64,000 nucleotides of DNA, taken from VXRJ01 sp965246995. Lineage in GTDB: Bacteria > Acidobacteriota > Vicinamibacteria > Vicinamibacterales > UBA8438. Position 1 is the first letter of the stretch, and each line of letters starts with the position of its first letter. This document shows, piece after piece, positions 8,896-18,113 of the stretch. The translations under genes were made by a program, and so were the position numbers. Below the pieces are notes generated by a model. That model had not been told where the DNA came from. It saw only the letters and a program-made list of their open reading frames with translations, and did not search any database. The stretch spans positions 4,030,001 through 4,094,000 of the forward strand of contig OZ252008.1 of the NCBI GenBank assembly GCA_965246995.1, given 5' to 3'.

Positions 8896-9061
8896 CGATT
8901 CAGTCCTCCTGATGCTATTACCGCGAGCCGCCGCCCGCCGCCGGCCCGTCCTGACTCTTACTGGGGATACCCGCGGCGTGGAGCCGGAGCGCCGGCCGCA
9001 GGCGAACAGGATGTCTTCAATTCTACCAGACCGTGCGGCGGCTGCGGCGCGCGCCTACCCC

Positions 9062-11068
9062 TTACCGCCAGCGGCGGTGCATCCAGAGCCAGAGGTGCGG
9101 CTCCGACCGGATGCGCGCCTCGAGGCGTTCCGCACAGCGGCGGGTGCACGTGCGGACGGGGTCGGGATCGTCGTCGTCGGGAGGCTCGATCGGCGGCTCG
9201 TACACCATGCGGTAGCGCCCGTCGGCCTGCGGCAGGGCGAAGACCGGGATGATCGGCGCGTCGAACCGCAGCGCGAGCGAGACAATGGCGGTCGTGGTGG
9301 AAGCGGGGCGCCCAAGAAAGTCGAGACGGATCGCGCTCCGGTCGGAGATGTGCTGATCGATCATCATGCCGACCGACCCGCCATCGCGCATCGCGCGGAG
9401 CAGGCCGCGCATCGCTCCCTGGCGCGGCAGCACGCGCGTGCCGACCCGCGTCCGGATCTTTTCGATCAGCCGCTCGAGCAGCAGGTTGTCGAGCCGGCGC
9501 GCCAGCATCGTGATCGGCTTGTAGTTGAGCGCATGCACCATGATCTGCAGCTCCCAACTGCCGTAGTGGCCGGCGAAGTACATCACGCCCCGACCCTCCG
9601 CCTGGGCCCGCTCGACATGCTCGGTCCCCTCCATGTCGACCAGGGGCATCATCCGCTCGCGGGACATCGCATCGAAGTTGAGGAAGTCGATCACGTGCCG
9701 GCCGATCTGCCGGAACGTGGCGCGAAGGATCGCCCGTCGCTCCGCCTCCGTCATCTCCGGAAAGACCGCACGCAGGTTGTCCGCCCCCACCTCGCGGCGC
9801 GACGCATGCAACCGGTGGAACAACGCGCCGAGCACGGACCCGACGGCGAGGCTGGCGCGCCGCGGGACGATGCGGACCATCCCGCGAAACGCCTGCACGA
9901 GGGCGTACTCGACGCGATGCCGGACGAGCACCCTCCGGCCGCGGTTTGCCGCTGCCACGGGTCCGGCGCTACCGGCCGTGTCGTCGTCGGCAATCGTGCC
10001 GGCGGCAATTGTGCCCGCGGCAATCGTGCCGGCGTCGGCAGTAGCGGTGCGCGCGTTGCCATCGCCGGCAGCCGCGACGCGCGCCAGCAGCCAGTCGCGA
10101 AACCGGTGAGCCGGCTCCACCGACACTGTGAGCGGCAGGGTGGCGATGGTGACTGGGAACGGCGCCATCGGCTCCAGGCGCGCCGCGTCCTTCTCGGTCG
10201 TCAGGACGTATTCCGCGCCGGTGGATCTTGCGCGCTCGGCCAGCTTCTCCAGGTCCCGCCGCGTGAACCGATGGTGATCGGGGAATGCGACGGTCTCGGT
10301 GACCTCGTACCCCGCGTCGCGCGCCATCGTGGCGAACCGCTCCGGGTCGGCGATACCGGCCGCCGCCACGACGCGGTCGCCCGGCGCCAGCACATGTTCG
10401 GGGGGGATCCCCCCGCCCGCCCCCACCAGCTCCGCCGAACCGGTCGACCGCGTGAGCCGGAACCAGGTGCGGACCCCGAGGCGAGCGGCTGCTGCTGCTG
10501 CCGTTTCGTCGTCCGGCGTATCGACGATCAGTGCGTCGGCCACGCGCGCGGTCTCCGGCCGCTCCCGCAACGGCCCGAACGGTAGCGTCTTACGGTCCGG
10601 ATCGTCGGGGTCGACCAGCACCAGGTCGACGCTGCGGGCGAGCGGCAGATGCTGAAACCCGTCGTCCAGGATGTGGACTGTGACGCCGAGGCTCGCCTCG
10701 GCGAGGCGTCCGGCGAGGTAGCGGTCCTCGCTCACCAGCACGGAGGTATTGAGGACCTGCTGCGCCAGCATGCGCGGCTCGTCGCCGGCGACATCGACCG
10801 ACGCAAGGACCTGCGCGGCGGCGCGCACCACGACGACGCCGTCGGCGCGTGTCCGCCGCCGATAGCCGCGGCTCAGGATGGCCGGGCGTTCGCCCGCGTC
10901 CCGCAACAGTTGGGCGACGTATGCCGCCACCGGCGTCTTGCCCCGCCCGCCGGCGGCGAGGGCGCCGATGCTGACGACCGGCCGCTCAAGCTGCTTTCGC
11001 GCGCCGGGGCGTTCGTCGTACTGACGCCGGCGCCGCGCCGCGACTGCGCCGTAGATCGTGCTCAGCAT
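9062..11068 (-). CDS. lpxK: Tetraacyldisaccharide 4'-kinase fused to a lauroyl-type lipid A acyltransferase (LpxK-LpxL fusion)
   Basis: One 668-aa ORF. Residues 1 to about 335 are LpxK (lipid A 4'-kinase) with the P-loop GGRGKTP at 40-46, LSRGYRRR, LDDGFQHL and TEKDAARL. A low-complexity linker with three TIAAG/TIADD-like repeats follows (about 345-375). Residues about 385-668 are an LpxL/LpxM-type acyltransferase with the HX4E catalytic motif GHYGSWE (His501, Glu506) and DQHISDRSAIRLDFLGRPAS. Both act late in lipid A synthesis at the inner membrane. The start overlaps the kdtA stop by 7 nt, so kdtA-lpxKL is an operon. Neither half lacks a key residue that I can see. Confidence 0.92.
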   Translation of the reverse strand: MLSTIYGAVAARRRRQYDERPGARKQLERPVVSIGALAAGGRGKTPVAAYVAQLLRDAGERPAILSRGYRRRTRADGVVVVRAAAQVLASVDVAGDEPRMLAQQVLNTSVLVSEDRYLAGRLAEASLGVTVHILDDGFQHLPLARSVDLVLVDPDDPDRKTLPFGPLRERPETARVADALIVDTPDDETAAAAAARLGVRTWFRLTRSTGSAELVGAGGGIPPEHVLAPGDRVVAAAGIADPERFATMARDAGYEVTETVAFPDHHRFTRRDLEKLAERARSTGAEYVLTTEKDAARLEPMAPFPVTIATLPLTVSVEPAHRFRDWLLARVAAAGDGNARTATADAGTIAAGTIAAGTIADDDTAGSAGPVAAANRGRRVLVRHRVEYALVQAFRGMVRIVPRRASLAVGSVLGALFHRLHASRREVGADNLRAVFPEMTEAERRAILRATFRQIGRHVIDFLNFDAMSRERMMPLVDMEGTEHVERAQAEGRGVMYFAGHYGSWELQIMVHALNYKPITMLARRLDNLLLERLIEKIRTRVGTRVLPRQGAMRGLLRAMRDGGSVGMMIDQHISDRSAIRLDFLGRPASTTTAIVSLALRFDAPIIPVFALPQADGRYRMVYEPPIEPPDDDDPDPVRTCTRRCAERLEARIRSEPHLWLWMHRRWR

Positions 11069-12369
11069 GGCAGCAGCTCCGCCGCCGCGGCCAGCGTCCG
11101 GCCGGTCGCGCCGCGGTTCGCCTCGACCACCTGCCGGGCCGCGGCGCCGAGCGCGTCGCGTCGCGCCCCGTCCCCCACGAGATCCGCCAGCATGCTGGTC
11201 AGTTCCGTCGCGTCGCGCGCCTGCAGCAGGCCGTCCGCGGCCAGCAACTGCCGCGCCACGTCGGCAAAGTTCTCCATGTGCGGCCCGACGACAATCGCGC
11301 GGCCCGCCGCCGCCGGCTCCAGCACGTTATGGCCGCCGGCCGGCACCAGGCTACCGCCGACGAAGACGGCCGACGCGATCGGAAACAGGCGGTCCAGTTC
11401 GCCGATCGTGTCGAGAACGACGACGCTGGCGTCGGGACCCGCACCCGGCGCGAGGGTGCTGCGGCGCGCGACGCCGAATCCGGCCCGTTCGGCTACCGCC
11501 TGCGCATCATCGAACCGCTCGGGATGGCGCGGCGCGACAATCAGCAGCGCGTCGGGCGATGCGTCGCGGATCGTCGCGAAGGCGCGGAGGACCGGTTCCT
11601 CTTCGCCGGCCAGTGTGCTGGCCGCGATCACGACCGGACGTTCGCGCGCGAAAGCGAACGTGGCCAGCAACGGATCGTCGCCGCCTTCCGGCGCGTCGGG
11701 GTCGCACGGGTCGCCCGACGGCGCCGCGTCGAACTTCAGGCTGCCCGTCACCGTCACGCGCTCCGGGTCGGCGCCGATATCGATGAAGCGCCCGCGCCAC
11801 GCCTCGGTCTGCGCGCAGATCCGGTCGACGTCCGCCAGGACACGCCGCATGAAGCCGCGCACGCGGCGGTAACGTCCGTACGACCGGTCGGAGATCCGGC
11901 CGTTCGCCACCAGTGTCCGAACCCCGCGCCGCCGGCATGCGCGCAGCAGCGTCGGCCACAGTTCGGTGTCGATGAGGACGAGCAGTGCCGGCGCAATCCG
12001 ATCGAGCGCGCGAGTCACGGCGGACGGGAGATCGAACGGCGCGTAGATCACCGCGTCGACGTCCCGGCTCTCCGCGAGCCGCTGCGCCACCGTCTGCCCG
12101 GTCACCGTGGTCGTCGACAGGATCAGCCGGTGCGCCGGGTACGCCAGACGGAACGCGCGGGCCAGCGGGCGCGCGGCCAGCGTCTCGCCGACCGACACCG
12201 CGTGGATCCAGATGGCCGGCTGCCTTTCCGGGTTCACCGAGGCCGGTAGGCGGCCCAAACGCTGATCGAGGTCGCCCGTCCGCTTCCCCCGCCGCCACGC
12301 CGCATACGCCATCGGCGGCAATCGGAACAGGGCATAGACAACGAGCAGGGCGGTATAGACCGAATACAT
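11062..12369 (-). CDS. waaA: 3-deoxy-D-manno-octulosonic acid (Kdo) transferase
   Basis: A 435-aa GT30 enzyme adding Kdo to lipid IVA. The ATG at 12369 is chosen because it begins the expected N-terminal membrane helix (YSVYTALLVVYALFRLPP); the frame is open for another 120 codons upstream, but that sequence overlaps the divergent OLD-like gene and is not Kdo-transferase-like. The catalytic Glu is in HAVSVGETLAA (Glu62). Later motifs are FDLPSAV, TELWPTLL, LVANGRISDRS, TGSLKFD and GHNVLEPAA. It overlaps lpxK downstream. Confidence 0.94.
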   Translation of the reverse strand: MYSVYTALLVVYALFRLPPMAYAAWRRGKRTGDLDQRLGRLPASVNPERQPAIWIHAVSVGETLAARPLARAFRLAYPAHRLILSTTTVTGQTVAQRLAESRDVDAVIYAPFDLPSAVTRALDRIAPALLVLIDTELWPTLLRACRRRGVRTLVANGRISDRSYGRYRRVRGFMRRVLADVDRICAQTEAWRGRFIDIGADPERVTVTGSLKFDAAPSGDPCDPDAPEGGDDPLLATFAFARERPVVIAASTLAGEEEPVLRAFATIRDASPDALLIVAPRHPERFDDAQAVAERAGFGVARRSTLAPGAGPDASVVVLDTIGELDRLFPIASAVFVGGSLVPAGGHNVLEPAAAGRAIVVGPHMENFADVARQLLAADGLLQARDATELTSMLADLVGDGARRDALGAAARQVVEANRGATGRTLAAAAELLPC

Positions 12370-12523
12370 CCGTGGCGCGCCCCATAGTACGCCACCCATG
12401 GTCCGCCGGACGGTGCGCCGGTCCCCCGACCCGCAACGGCAACCGTCAACACTCTGCGCTACACTCCGGCCGTTAACGGATCGTCGGATGGAATTGCTGC
12501 GTATTCGATGATCCTGCCTGCTT

Positions 12524-14272
12524 ATGCTCACCAAATTGACGGTCCGTAACTTCAAGCGTTTCGGCGAAGTCGAGATCGAGCTTGGCAGCCCGGTGGTGTT
12601 CATCGGGCCGAACAACTCCGGCAAGACGTCGGCGATGCAGGCGCTGGCCCTTTGGGACATCGGCCTCAAGCGCTGGAACGAGAAGCGTTCGGGAAAAAGT
12701 ACGCCGGAGAAGCGCCCCGGCGTGACCGTCAACCGCCGGGATCTCGTGTCGATCCCGATTCCGGACGCGAATCTGCTGTGGCGGGCAATGCATGTGCGCG
12801 ACGTTCGGAAGGTTGACGGCCGTCAGACCACCAGCAACATCCGCATCGATCTGATCGTGGAGGGTGTGACGAACGACAAGGCCTGGGCCTGCGGGCTCGA
12901 ATTCGACTACGCGAACGAAGAGTCCTTCTACTGCCGGCCGCTCCGCCGCTCCGAGGGCAAGAGTCCGGAACGCATGCCGGTACCCGACCGAGCAAGAACG
13001 GTGGAAATAGCTTTCCTGCCGCCGATGTCCGGGCTGGCCGCGACCGAGACGCGACTGGATCAGGGCGCGATGAACGTGCGGATCGGCGAGGGTCGCACCG
13101 CCGAGGTGTTGCGCAATCTCTGTTTCCAGATTCATGAAGGGCAACCGGAACGCTGGAAGGAGTTGGTGGACCAGATTGAGAACCTGTTCGGTTCGAGGCT
13201 CGATCCGCCGCGCTATATAGCCGAGCGGGGCGAGATCGCGATGACCTATCGCGAGCAGGACGTCCGACTCGATCTGTCTTCTTCCGGGCGCGGCCTGCAG
13301 CAGACGCTCCTCCTTCTGGCCTACCTGTATGCAAATCCGGGCGCGGTCCTGCTTCTCGACGAACCCGATGCGCACCTGGAGATTCTCCGGCAGCGACAGA
13401 TCTATCGCCTCTTGACGGACGTGGCGGCCCGGAGCGGTGGCCAGATCATTGCTGCCAGTCACTCGGAAGTCCTGCTCAACGAGGCGGCGGAACGGGACGT
13501 CGTGGTGGCCTTCGTCGGGCCACCGCACCGTATCGACGATCGTGGCAGCCAGGTCCGGAAAGCGCTTCGCGAGATCGGGTTCGATCAGTATTACCAGGCG
13601 GAACAGACCGGCTGGGTGTTGTACCTGGAGGGATCGACCGACCTGTCGTTCCTGCGAACCTTCGCTCAGCGACTAGGACACAAGCGTGTGCTCCAGGTGC
13701 TGGAGCGGCCGTTCGTGCACTACGTGGGGAACCGATCCGCAGCGGTACAGCACCACTACCACGGTCTGCGCGAGGCACTCCCGACGCTGCGCGGCGTGGT
13801 TCTGTTCGACCGTTTCGAGGCGGAGCCTCGCGACATGGCTCCGGTCGAGTGCCTGATGTGGAAACGCCGGGAAATCGAGAACTACGTCTGCTCGCGGACG
13901 ACTCTGGAAGCGTATGCAACGGCCTCAACGCCAGAGGAAGTAGCGGGTCCGCTTTTCACTGTGGCGGAAGCCGACCGGCGATTGGTGGCGATGCGAGCCG
14001 CGATTGACGAGATCGAATCCGCGCTCATGACGCTGCATGGTCGTTCTCCCTGGGATGCGGACATCAAGGCTAGCGACGACTTTCTGACTCCGCTCTTCAA
14101 AGCCTATTTCGAGAAGCTCGGCCTGCCGAACCTGATGGCCAAGAAGAACTTCCACGAACTGGTACCGCACGTTCCGGAGAGTGAAATCGACGCCGAAATC
14201 CGCGAGAAGCTCGATGCGATCGTGCAGGTGGCAGAGAGCGTTGAGGGTACGGCGGTCCAGAGCCCGTGGTGA
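12524..14272 (+). CDS. OLD-like ATPase with TOPRIM-type nuclease region
   Basis: A 582-aa protein. N-terminal ABC/SMC-type ATPase: Walker A GPNNSGKTS (residues 28-36), signature-like LSSSGRGLQQ (about 251), Walker B AVLLLDEPDAHLE (about 274-286) and H-loop AASHSEV. A TOPRIM-like start WVLYLEGSTDLSFL follows at about 364, with a later acidic GVVLFDRFE. This order is that of OLD-family nucleases, several of which act in phage defence. It sits alone between kdtA and the heptose genes, divergent from kdtA. The final codons and TGA come from the 176-bp element, so the native C-terminus is probably altered. Confidence 0.78.
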   Translation: MLTKLTVRNFKRFGEVEIELGSPVVFIGPNNSGKTSAMQALALWDIGLKRWNEKRSGKSTPEKRPGVTVNRRDLVSIPIPDANLLWRAMHVRDVRKVDGRQTTSNIRIDLIVEGVTNDKAWACGLEFDYANEESFYCRPLRRSEGKSPERMPVPDRARTVEIAFLPPMSGLAATETRLDQGAMNVRIGEGRTAEVLRNLCFQIHEGQPERWKELVDQIENLFGSRLDPPRYIAERGEIAMTYREQDVRLDLSSSGRGLQQTLLLLAYLYANPGAVLLLDEPDAHLEILRQRQIYRLLTDVAARSGGQIIAASHSEVLLNEAAERDVVVAFVGPPHRIDDRGSQVRKALREIGFDQYYQAEQTGWVLYLEGSTDLSFLRTFAQRLGHKRVLQVLERPFVHYVGNRSAAVQHHYHGLREALPTLRGVVLFDRFEAEPRDMAPVECLMWKRREIENYVCSRTTLEAYATASTPEEVAGPLFTVAEADRRLVAMRAAIDEIESALMTLHGRSPWDADIKASDDFLTPLFKAYFEKLGLPNLMAKKNFHELVPHVPESEIDAEIREKLDAIVQVAESVEGTAVQSPW

Positions 14273-14435
14273 AATCCCGCGTAGCACCGAGAGCGGTGAG
14301 GCGCCCGACTGACAAGGCGCGACGAGGGAGCTTATTGGCCATATTGAGACCGCGGACTGTGGCAGTCCGAGGAGCAACGCCGTTCAGGCGGGATGCATCG
14401 CCGCTCGAATGTAGCGGGGGTTTCACCACGGGCTC
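14260..14435. mobile_element. 176-bp non-autonomous terminal-inverted-repeat element, copy 2
   Basis: Starts GAGCCCGTGGTGAAATCCC and ends with the near-perfect reverse complement. The interior closely matches copies 1 and 3 (shared blocks TGACAAGGCGCGACGAG and GGAGCAACGCCGTTCAGGCG). Flanks are TCCA/CTGG rather than CTAG/CTAG, so the target duplication is absent or decayed. Its left end supplies the stop codon of the OLD-like gene. Confidence 0.85.
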
Positions 14436-14517
14436 CTGGGTGCTGGCGACGGCGCGTCCGCGAGGGGCGCGCGTCTGCGATAATTCCAAGCGCTACCGCA
14501 TCATCCGTTGACCCGAA

Positions 14518-14536
14518 CGCCGGACAAGGTCCGGCG
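14518..14536. repeat. CGCCGGAC hairpin before hldE1
   Basis: CGCCGGAC, AAG, GTCCGGCG: perfect 8-bp stem 11 bp before the GTG start at 14548. Similar hairpins occur in other spacers (22797, 24727, 27086). Confidence 0.6.
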
Positions 14537-14547
14537 AACCATATCGC

Positions 14548-15597
14548 GTGAGTCCAGCACCAGGCGCCCACCCGCTCCGGTCCGATGCGGACCTCCCGTC
14601 CCGGCTGATCGATCTCGCCGAACGGTTCACCGGCCGCCGCGTCGTCGTGATCGGCGACGTCATCTGCGACCGCTTCCTTTATGGCGATCCGTCACGCATC
14701 TCGCGCGAATCGCCGGTGCTCATCCTCGACTACGCGGGCGACAAGATCGTTCCCGGCGGCGCCGCGAACGCCGCCTGCAACGTCGGATCCCTCGGAGGCG
14801 AGGCGCGCCTCGTCGGCCTCGTGGGCCGCGGCGACCGCGACCGCCGCCTCTACCGCGCGCTGGCCCCGCGCGTCGACCGCGCGCACCTGGTCCGGCCATC
14901 CGGTTACCGCGCCCCGGTCAAGACCCGCATCCTCGCCGGCAGTCCCCACACCGCGCGGCAACAGGTGGTCCGGATCGATCACGCCGCCGACCTGGCCGAC
15001 CCGGCCGCAGCCGCGGGCGCGTTCGAAGCCGCGGCGCTCGGCGCACTCGAGGGATGCGACGCCGTGCTCGTCTCCGACTACGGCTCCGGCCTGGTCACGC
15101 CCGCCCTCTTCGAGAAGATCAGCGACGCGGTCGGCACGCGGGGACGGCGCCGCGCCATCCCGGTCCTCATCGATTCACGCCATAACCTGGCCGCCTTTCG
15201 CGGCGCCACCGCCTGCACGCCGAACGAGTCCGAGGCCGAGCGCATCGCCGGCTTCCCGATCGACGACGACGCGCCGGCTCTCGAGCGGGCGGGCCGCGCC
15301 ATCCTCCGGAAGACGGCGGCGCAGGGAGTCGTCGTCACGCGCGGTAGCCGCGGCATGGCGCTTTTCGCGAAGGGAAGCCAGACCGATCACGTACCGATTT
15401 ACGGCACCGATGAAGTGACCGACGTGACCGGCGCCGGCGACACCGTCATCGCGACGCTCGCCCTTGCCCTCGCGGCCGGGGCCTCGCTGTACGAGGGGGC
15501 GCGGCTCGCCAACTACGCCGCCGGCCTGGTTGTCATGAAGCGCGGCACCGCGACCGTGACCGGCGACGAGGTGATCGCGGCGATCCGGGCCGACTGA
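14548..15597 (+). CDS. hldE1: D-glycero-beta-D-manno-heptose-7-phosphate kinase (HldE kinase domain)
   Basis: A 349-aa PfkB-family sugar kinase phosphorylating heptose 7-phosphate at C1. Motifs: VVVIGDVICDRFLYGDP, GGAANAACNV and the catalytic/anion-hole block DVTGAGDTVIA near residue 290. In E. coli this is the first half of HldE; here kinase and adenylyltransferase are separate ORFs one base apart. It starts GTG. Its product feeds the GmhB phosphatase encoded at 22196-22765. Confidence 0.92.
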   Translation: MSPAPGAHPLRSDADLPSRLIDLAERFTGRRVVVIGDVICDRFLYGDPSRISRESPVLILDYAGDKIVPGGAANAACNVGSLGGEARLVGLVGRGDRDRRLYRALAPRVDRAHLVRPSGYRAPVKTRILAGSPHTARQQVVRIDHAADLADPAAAAGAFEAAALGALEGCDAVLVSDYGSGLVTPALFEKISDAVGTRGRRRAIPVLIDSRHNLAAFRGATACTPNESEAERIAGFPIDDDAPALERAGRAILRKTAAQGVVVTRGSRGMALFAKGSQTDHVPIYGTDEVTDVTGAGDTVIATLALALAAGASLYEGARLANYAAGLVVMKRGTATVTGDEVIAAIRAD

Positions 15598-15598
15598 G

Positions 15599-16084
15599 AT
15601 GGGCGAAGTGGTGAGCGCGGAGCGGCTGGCGGCGATCGTCGGCGTCGAGCGCGCCGCGGGCCGGACCGTCGCGCTCGCCAACGGCTGCTTCGACCTCCTG
15701 CATGTGGGCCACGTCCGCTACCTCGCCGGCGCCAGGGCAGAGGCCGACCGGCTGGTCGTCGCCGTCAACGACGACGACTCCGTGCGCGCCCTCAAGGGTG
15801 ATGACCGGCCGCTGCATCCCGAGGCGGAGCGGGCGGAACTGATCGCCGCGCTGGCGATGGTCGACTACGTCGTCCTCTTCTCCGGTCCGACGGTGGCGCC
15901 GCTGATAGAACGCATCCGCCCGGACGTCCACTGCAAGGGGACCGACTACACGGCGGAGACGGTGCCGGAGCGGGAGGTGGTCGCGGCCGTCGGCGGACGG
16001 ACGGCGATCGTGGGCGACCCGAAGGACCATTCGACGCGCAACCTGCTCGACCGGATCCGGACCCCGCCGGACGACGCGGAGTGA
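15599..16084 (+). CDS. hldE2: D-glycero-beta-D-manno-heptose 1-phosphate adenylyltransferase
   Basis: A 161-aa nucleotidyltransferase making ADP-heptose. LANGCFDLLHVGHVRYL (about residues 24-40) carries the HxGH motif, and the second half has KGTDYTAETVPE. It begins one base after the kinase stop, so the pair is translated together. A GT9 heptosyltransferase follows 10 bp downstream. Confidence 0.94.
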   Translation: MGEVVSAERLAAIVGVERAAGRTVALANGCFDLLHVGHVRYLAGARAEADRLVVAVNDDDSVRALKGDDRPLHPEAERAELIAALAMVDYVVLFSGPTVAPLIERIRPDVHCKGTDYTAETVPEREVVAAVGGRTAIVGDPKDHSTRNLLDRIRTPPDDAE

Positions 16085-16094
16085 CCCACGCCCC

Positions 16095-17147
16095 ATGCGG
16101 CTGCTGATCGTCCGACTCGGCGCGGTCGGCGACATCATCCACACGCTGCCGGTGGCGGCGGCGCTGCGCCGGCGATTCCCCGACGCGACCATCGACTGGG
16201 CGGTGGACGAGCGGTACGCCGAGCTGCTCGATCTGGCGCCGGACGTCGACCGGCCAATCGTGCTGGCGTCGCGCAGCCGGCCGGCGGTCGCCGCGTGGCT
16301 CGCGTTCCGGCGCGAGCTGCAGCGCGGCGCCTATGAAATCGCGCTCGACCTGCAGGGACTCGTCAAGTCGGCCGCCGTGGCGCGGATGACCGGCGCCCAC
16401 CGCATCGTCGGCTTCGCCGCCCCGTTCCTGCGCGAGCGGTGGGCGCGCTGGTGCTACGACGAGGCGATCCACCCGGGCCATCCCCGGCACGTCATCGATC
16501 GCAACCTGGGAATCCTGGCCGCGGTCGGGGAGTCGGACCCAAGCGCCGTCGCGTGGTCGTTCCCGCTGGAGGTGCCGCCGTCGCCGGTGGTCGACGAGCT
16601 GCGCGCGCGGATCGATCCGCCGGCTGCCCGGTACGCCGTCCTCAACCCGAACGCGGCCTGGGCCACCAAGCGGTGGCCGCCCGAGCGCTTCGGCGCCGTG
16701 GCGGCGCATCTGCGCGAGGCGCACGGCCTGCCGTCCGTGGTCGTCTGGGGCCCGGATGATGCGGAGTGCGCCGACGCGGTGGTCGAGGCGTCGGGCGGCG
16801 CGGCGACGCTGGCGCCGGAGACCAGTCTCGCGGAGCTGGCCGCGCTGCTGCAGGCGGCCGCGCTCGTCGTCTCGGGCGACACCGGGCCGCTCCATCTTGC
16901 GGCGGCGCTCGGCGTTCCCGTTGTCGGCCTGTATGGCCCGAGCGATCCGGCCCGCAATGGGCCGTGGGCGGATGACGACCTCGTCGTCTCGGCCGCATGC
17001 GACTGTTACGAGCAGCGCGCCCGGTCCGGCCCCGAGGGGCGGATGGCGCGCCACTGCACTGCGCCGGTGTGGTGTTTCGACCGGCTCGAGGTCGCGCAGG
17101 TGTGCCGTGCGGTCGACCGCCGCCTGGAACGGCAGCGCGATGCTTGA
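16095..17147 (+). CDS. GT9 heptosyltransferase (LPS core)
   Basis: A 350-aa GT-B enzyme of family GT9. The N-terminus RLGAVGDIIHTLPV and the C-terminal nucleotide-sugar region VVSGDTGPLHLAAALGVPVVGLYGPSDP are diagnostic. It probably transfers heptose from the ADP-heptose made by the two upstream genes. WaaC versus WaaF cannot be decided from sequence alone. It overlaps the next gene by 8 nt. Confidence 0.88.
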   Translation: MRLLIVRLGAVGDIIHTLPVAAALRRRFPDATIDWAVDERYAELLDLAPDVDRPIVLASRSRPAVAAWLAFRRELQRGAYEIALDLQGLVKSAAVARMTGAHRIVGFAAPFLRERWARWCYDEAIHPGHPRHVIDRNLGILAAVGESDPSAVAWSFPLEVPPSPVVDELRARIDPPAARYAVLNPNAAWATKRWPPERFGAVAAHLREAHGLPSVVVWGPDDAECADAVVEASGGAATLAPETSLAELAALLQAAALVVSGDTGPLHLAAALGVPVVGLYGPSDPARNGPWADDDLVVSAACDCYEQRARSGPEGRMARHCTAPVWCFDRLEVAQVCRAVDRRLERQRDA

Positions 17148-17691
17148 TCTCGACCGCAACCACGGCCTGCGGCGCCTCTTTCACCTCGCGCGGCGGCGCG
17201 TCGTTACCGGGTTCGGGGTGGCGGTCGTCGCCTTCATCCTCGCGACGCCGACCTGGACGTCGCTCGTCACCGGCACCGCAATCGCCCTTGTCGGGCAGGC
17301 GCTGCGCATCTGGGCGGCGGGGCACCTCGTGAAGGGGCTGGAGGTGACCATGTCCGGCCCGTACCGCTGGATGCAGCATCCGCTGTATGTCGGCTCCGGG
17401 CTCATGGCCATCGGCTTCTCCGTCATTGCCGCTTCCTGGATCGTCGCCATCGGCGTGCTCGGCTACGTCGGGGTGATGACCGCGGCGGCAATCCGGCTGG
17501 AGGCCGCGACCTTGCGGGAGGCATTCGGCGACACCCATGCGCAGTACGTAGCCGGCGAGGTGACGCCGGCCGCCGCCGCCCGCCGCCGCTTCAGTCTGCG
17601 GCGCGCCATCGGCAACCGCGAACACCATTCCGTTGCGGGGGTGATCGGCACCGTCGCGATCATGGCGCTGAAGGTGTGGTTCAGCGCGTAA
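17140..17691 (+). CDS. Isoprenylcysteine carboxyl methyltransferase-like membrane protein
   Basis: A 183-aa protein with about four membrane helices. The family motif GPYRWMQHPLYVGSGL followed by an EAATLREAFGDTHAQYVA-type segment matches the ICMT/PEMT fold that uses S-adenosylmethionine in the membrane. The start ATG overlaps the GT9 stop. Homologues often sit in envelope or lipid clusters without a known substrate; a role in LPS or lipid modification is inferred from position only. Confidence 0.75.
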   Translation: MLDLDRNHGLRRLFHLARRRVVTGFGVAVVAFILATPTWTSLVTGTAIALVGQALRIWAAGHLVKGLEVTMSGPYRWMQHPLYVGSGLMAIGFSVIAASWIVAIGVLGYVGVMTAAAIRLEAATLREAFGDTHAQYVAGEVTPAAAARRRFSLRRAIGNREHHSVAGVIGTVAIMALKVWFSA

Positions 17692-17730
17692 CCGTAGCGC
17701 GCCGACACCCACCCCGTATACTCAAAATGC

Positions 17731-17802
17731 GGGCGGTTAGCTCAGGGGTAGAGCACCGGTTTTACACGCCGGGTGTCACAGGTTCAAATCCTGTACCGCC
17801 CA
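17731..17802 (+). tRNA. tRNA-Val (anticodon TAC)
   Basis: Acceptor stem GGGCGGT/ACCGCCC with discriminator A, D arm AGCTCAGGGGTAGAGC, anticodon stem CCGGT/GCCGG with loop TTTACAC (anticodon TAC), T arm AGGTTCAAATCCT. CCA is encoded at 17803-17805. Confidence 0.95.
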
Positions 17803-17887
17803 CCATCCCTGCACGGCGCGTGCAGCATCCGTTGGCCGAATCCAGTAAAATGACCGGTCTGCACGCTTGGCGTGCGCGAACGACTGC

Positions 17888-17961
17888 GGGGTCGTAGTTC
17901 AGCTGGTTAGAACGCTGGCCTGTCACGCCAGAGGTCGCGAGTTCGAATCTCGTCGGCCCCG
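17888..17961 (+). tRNA. tRNA-Asp (anticodon GTC)
   Basis: Acceptor GGGGTCG/CGGCCCC, discriminator G, anticodon loop CTGTCAC with GTC at 17922-17924, and T loop GTTCGAATC. CCA is encoded at 17962-17964. It lies 85 bp after tRNA-Val and may be co-transcribed with it. Confidence 0.96.
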
Positions 17962-18113
17962 CCATTTCGCCTCTACGATCCCGCCGTCCGCCGCTCCTGA
18001 CGCAACGGCCGGCTTGACCGGCCGACGCTCACGTTGCTAGGTTGCTCTGGACAGCAGGGGCTGCCCGCTTTCCGCGCTCTGACTGCTCTTTCCCGCTTGT
18101 TGGAAGTCGCGCC

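Noticed and set aside
10000..10040. GGCAATTGTGCC-type tandem repeat as a possible CRISPR or minisatellite
   Set aside because: It is the three-unit linker of the LpxK-LpxL fusion, in frame and protein-coding.
7696..10585. Long plus-strand frames opposite gap, pgk and lpxK-lpxL
   Set aside because: They lie antisense to enzymes with complete active sites.
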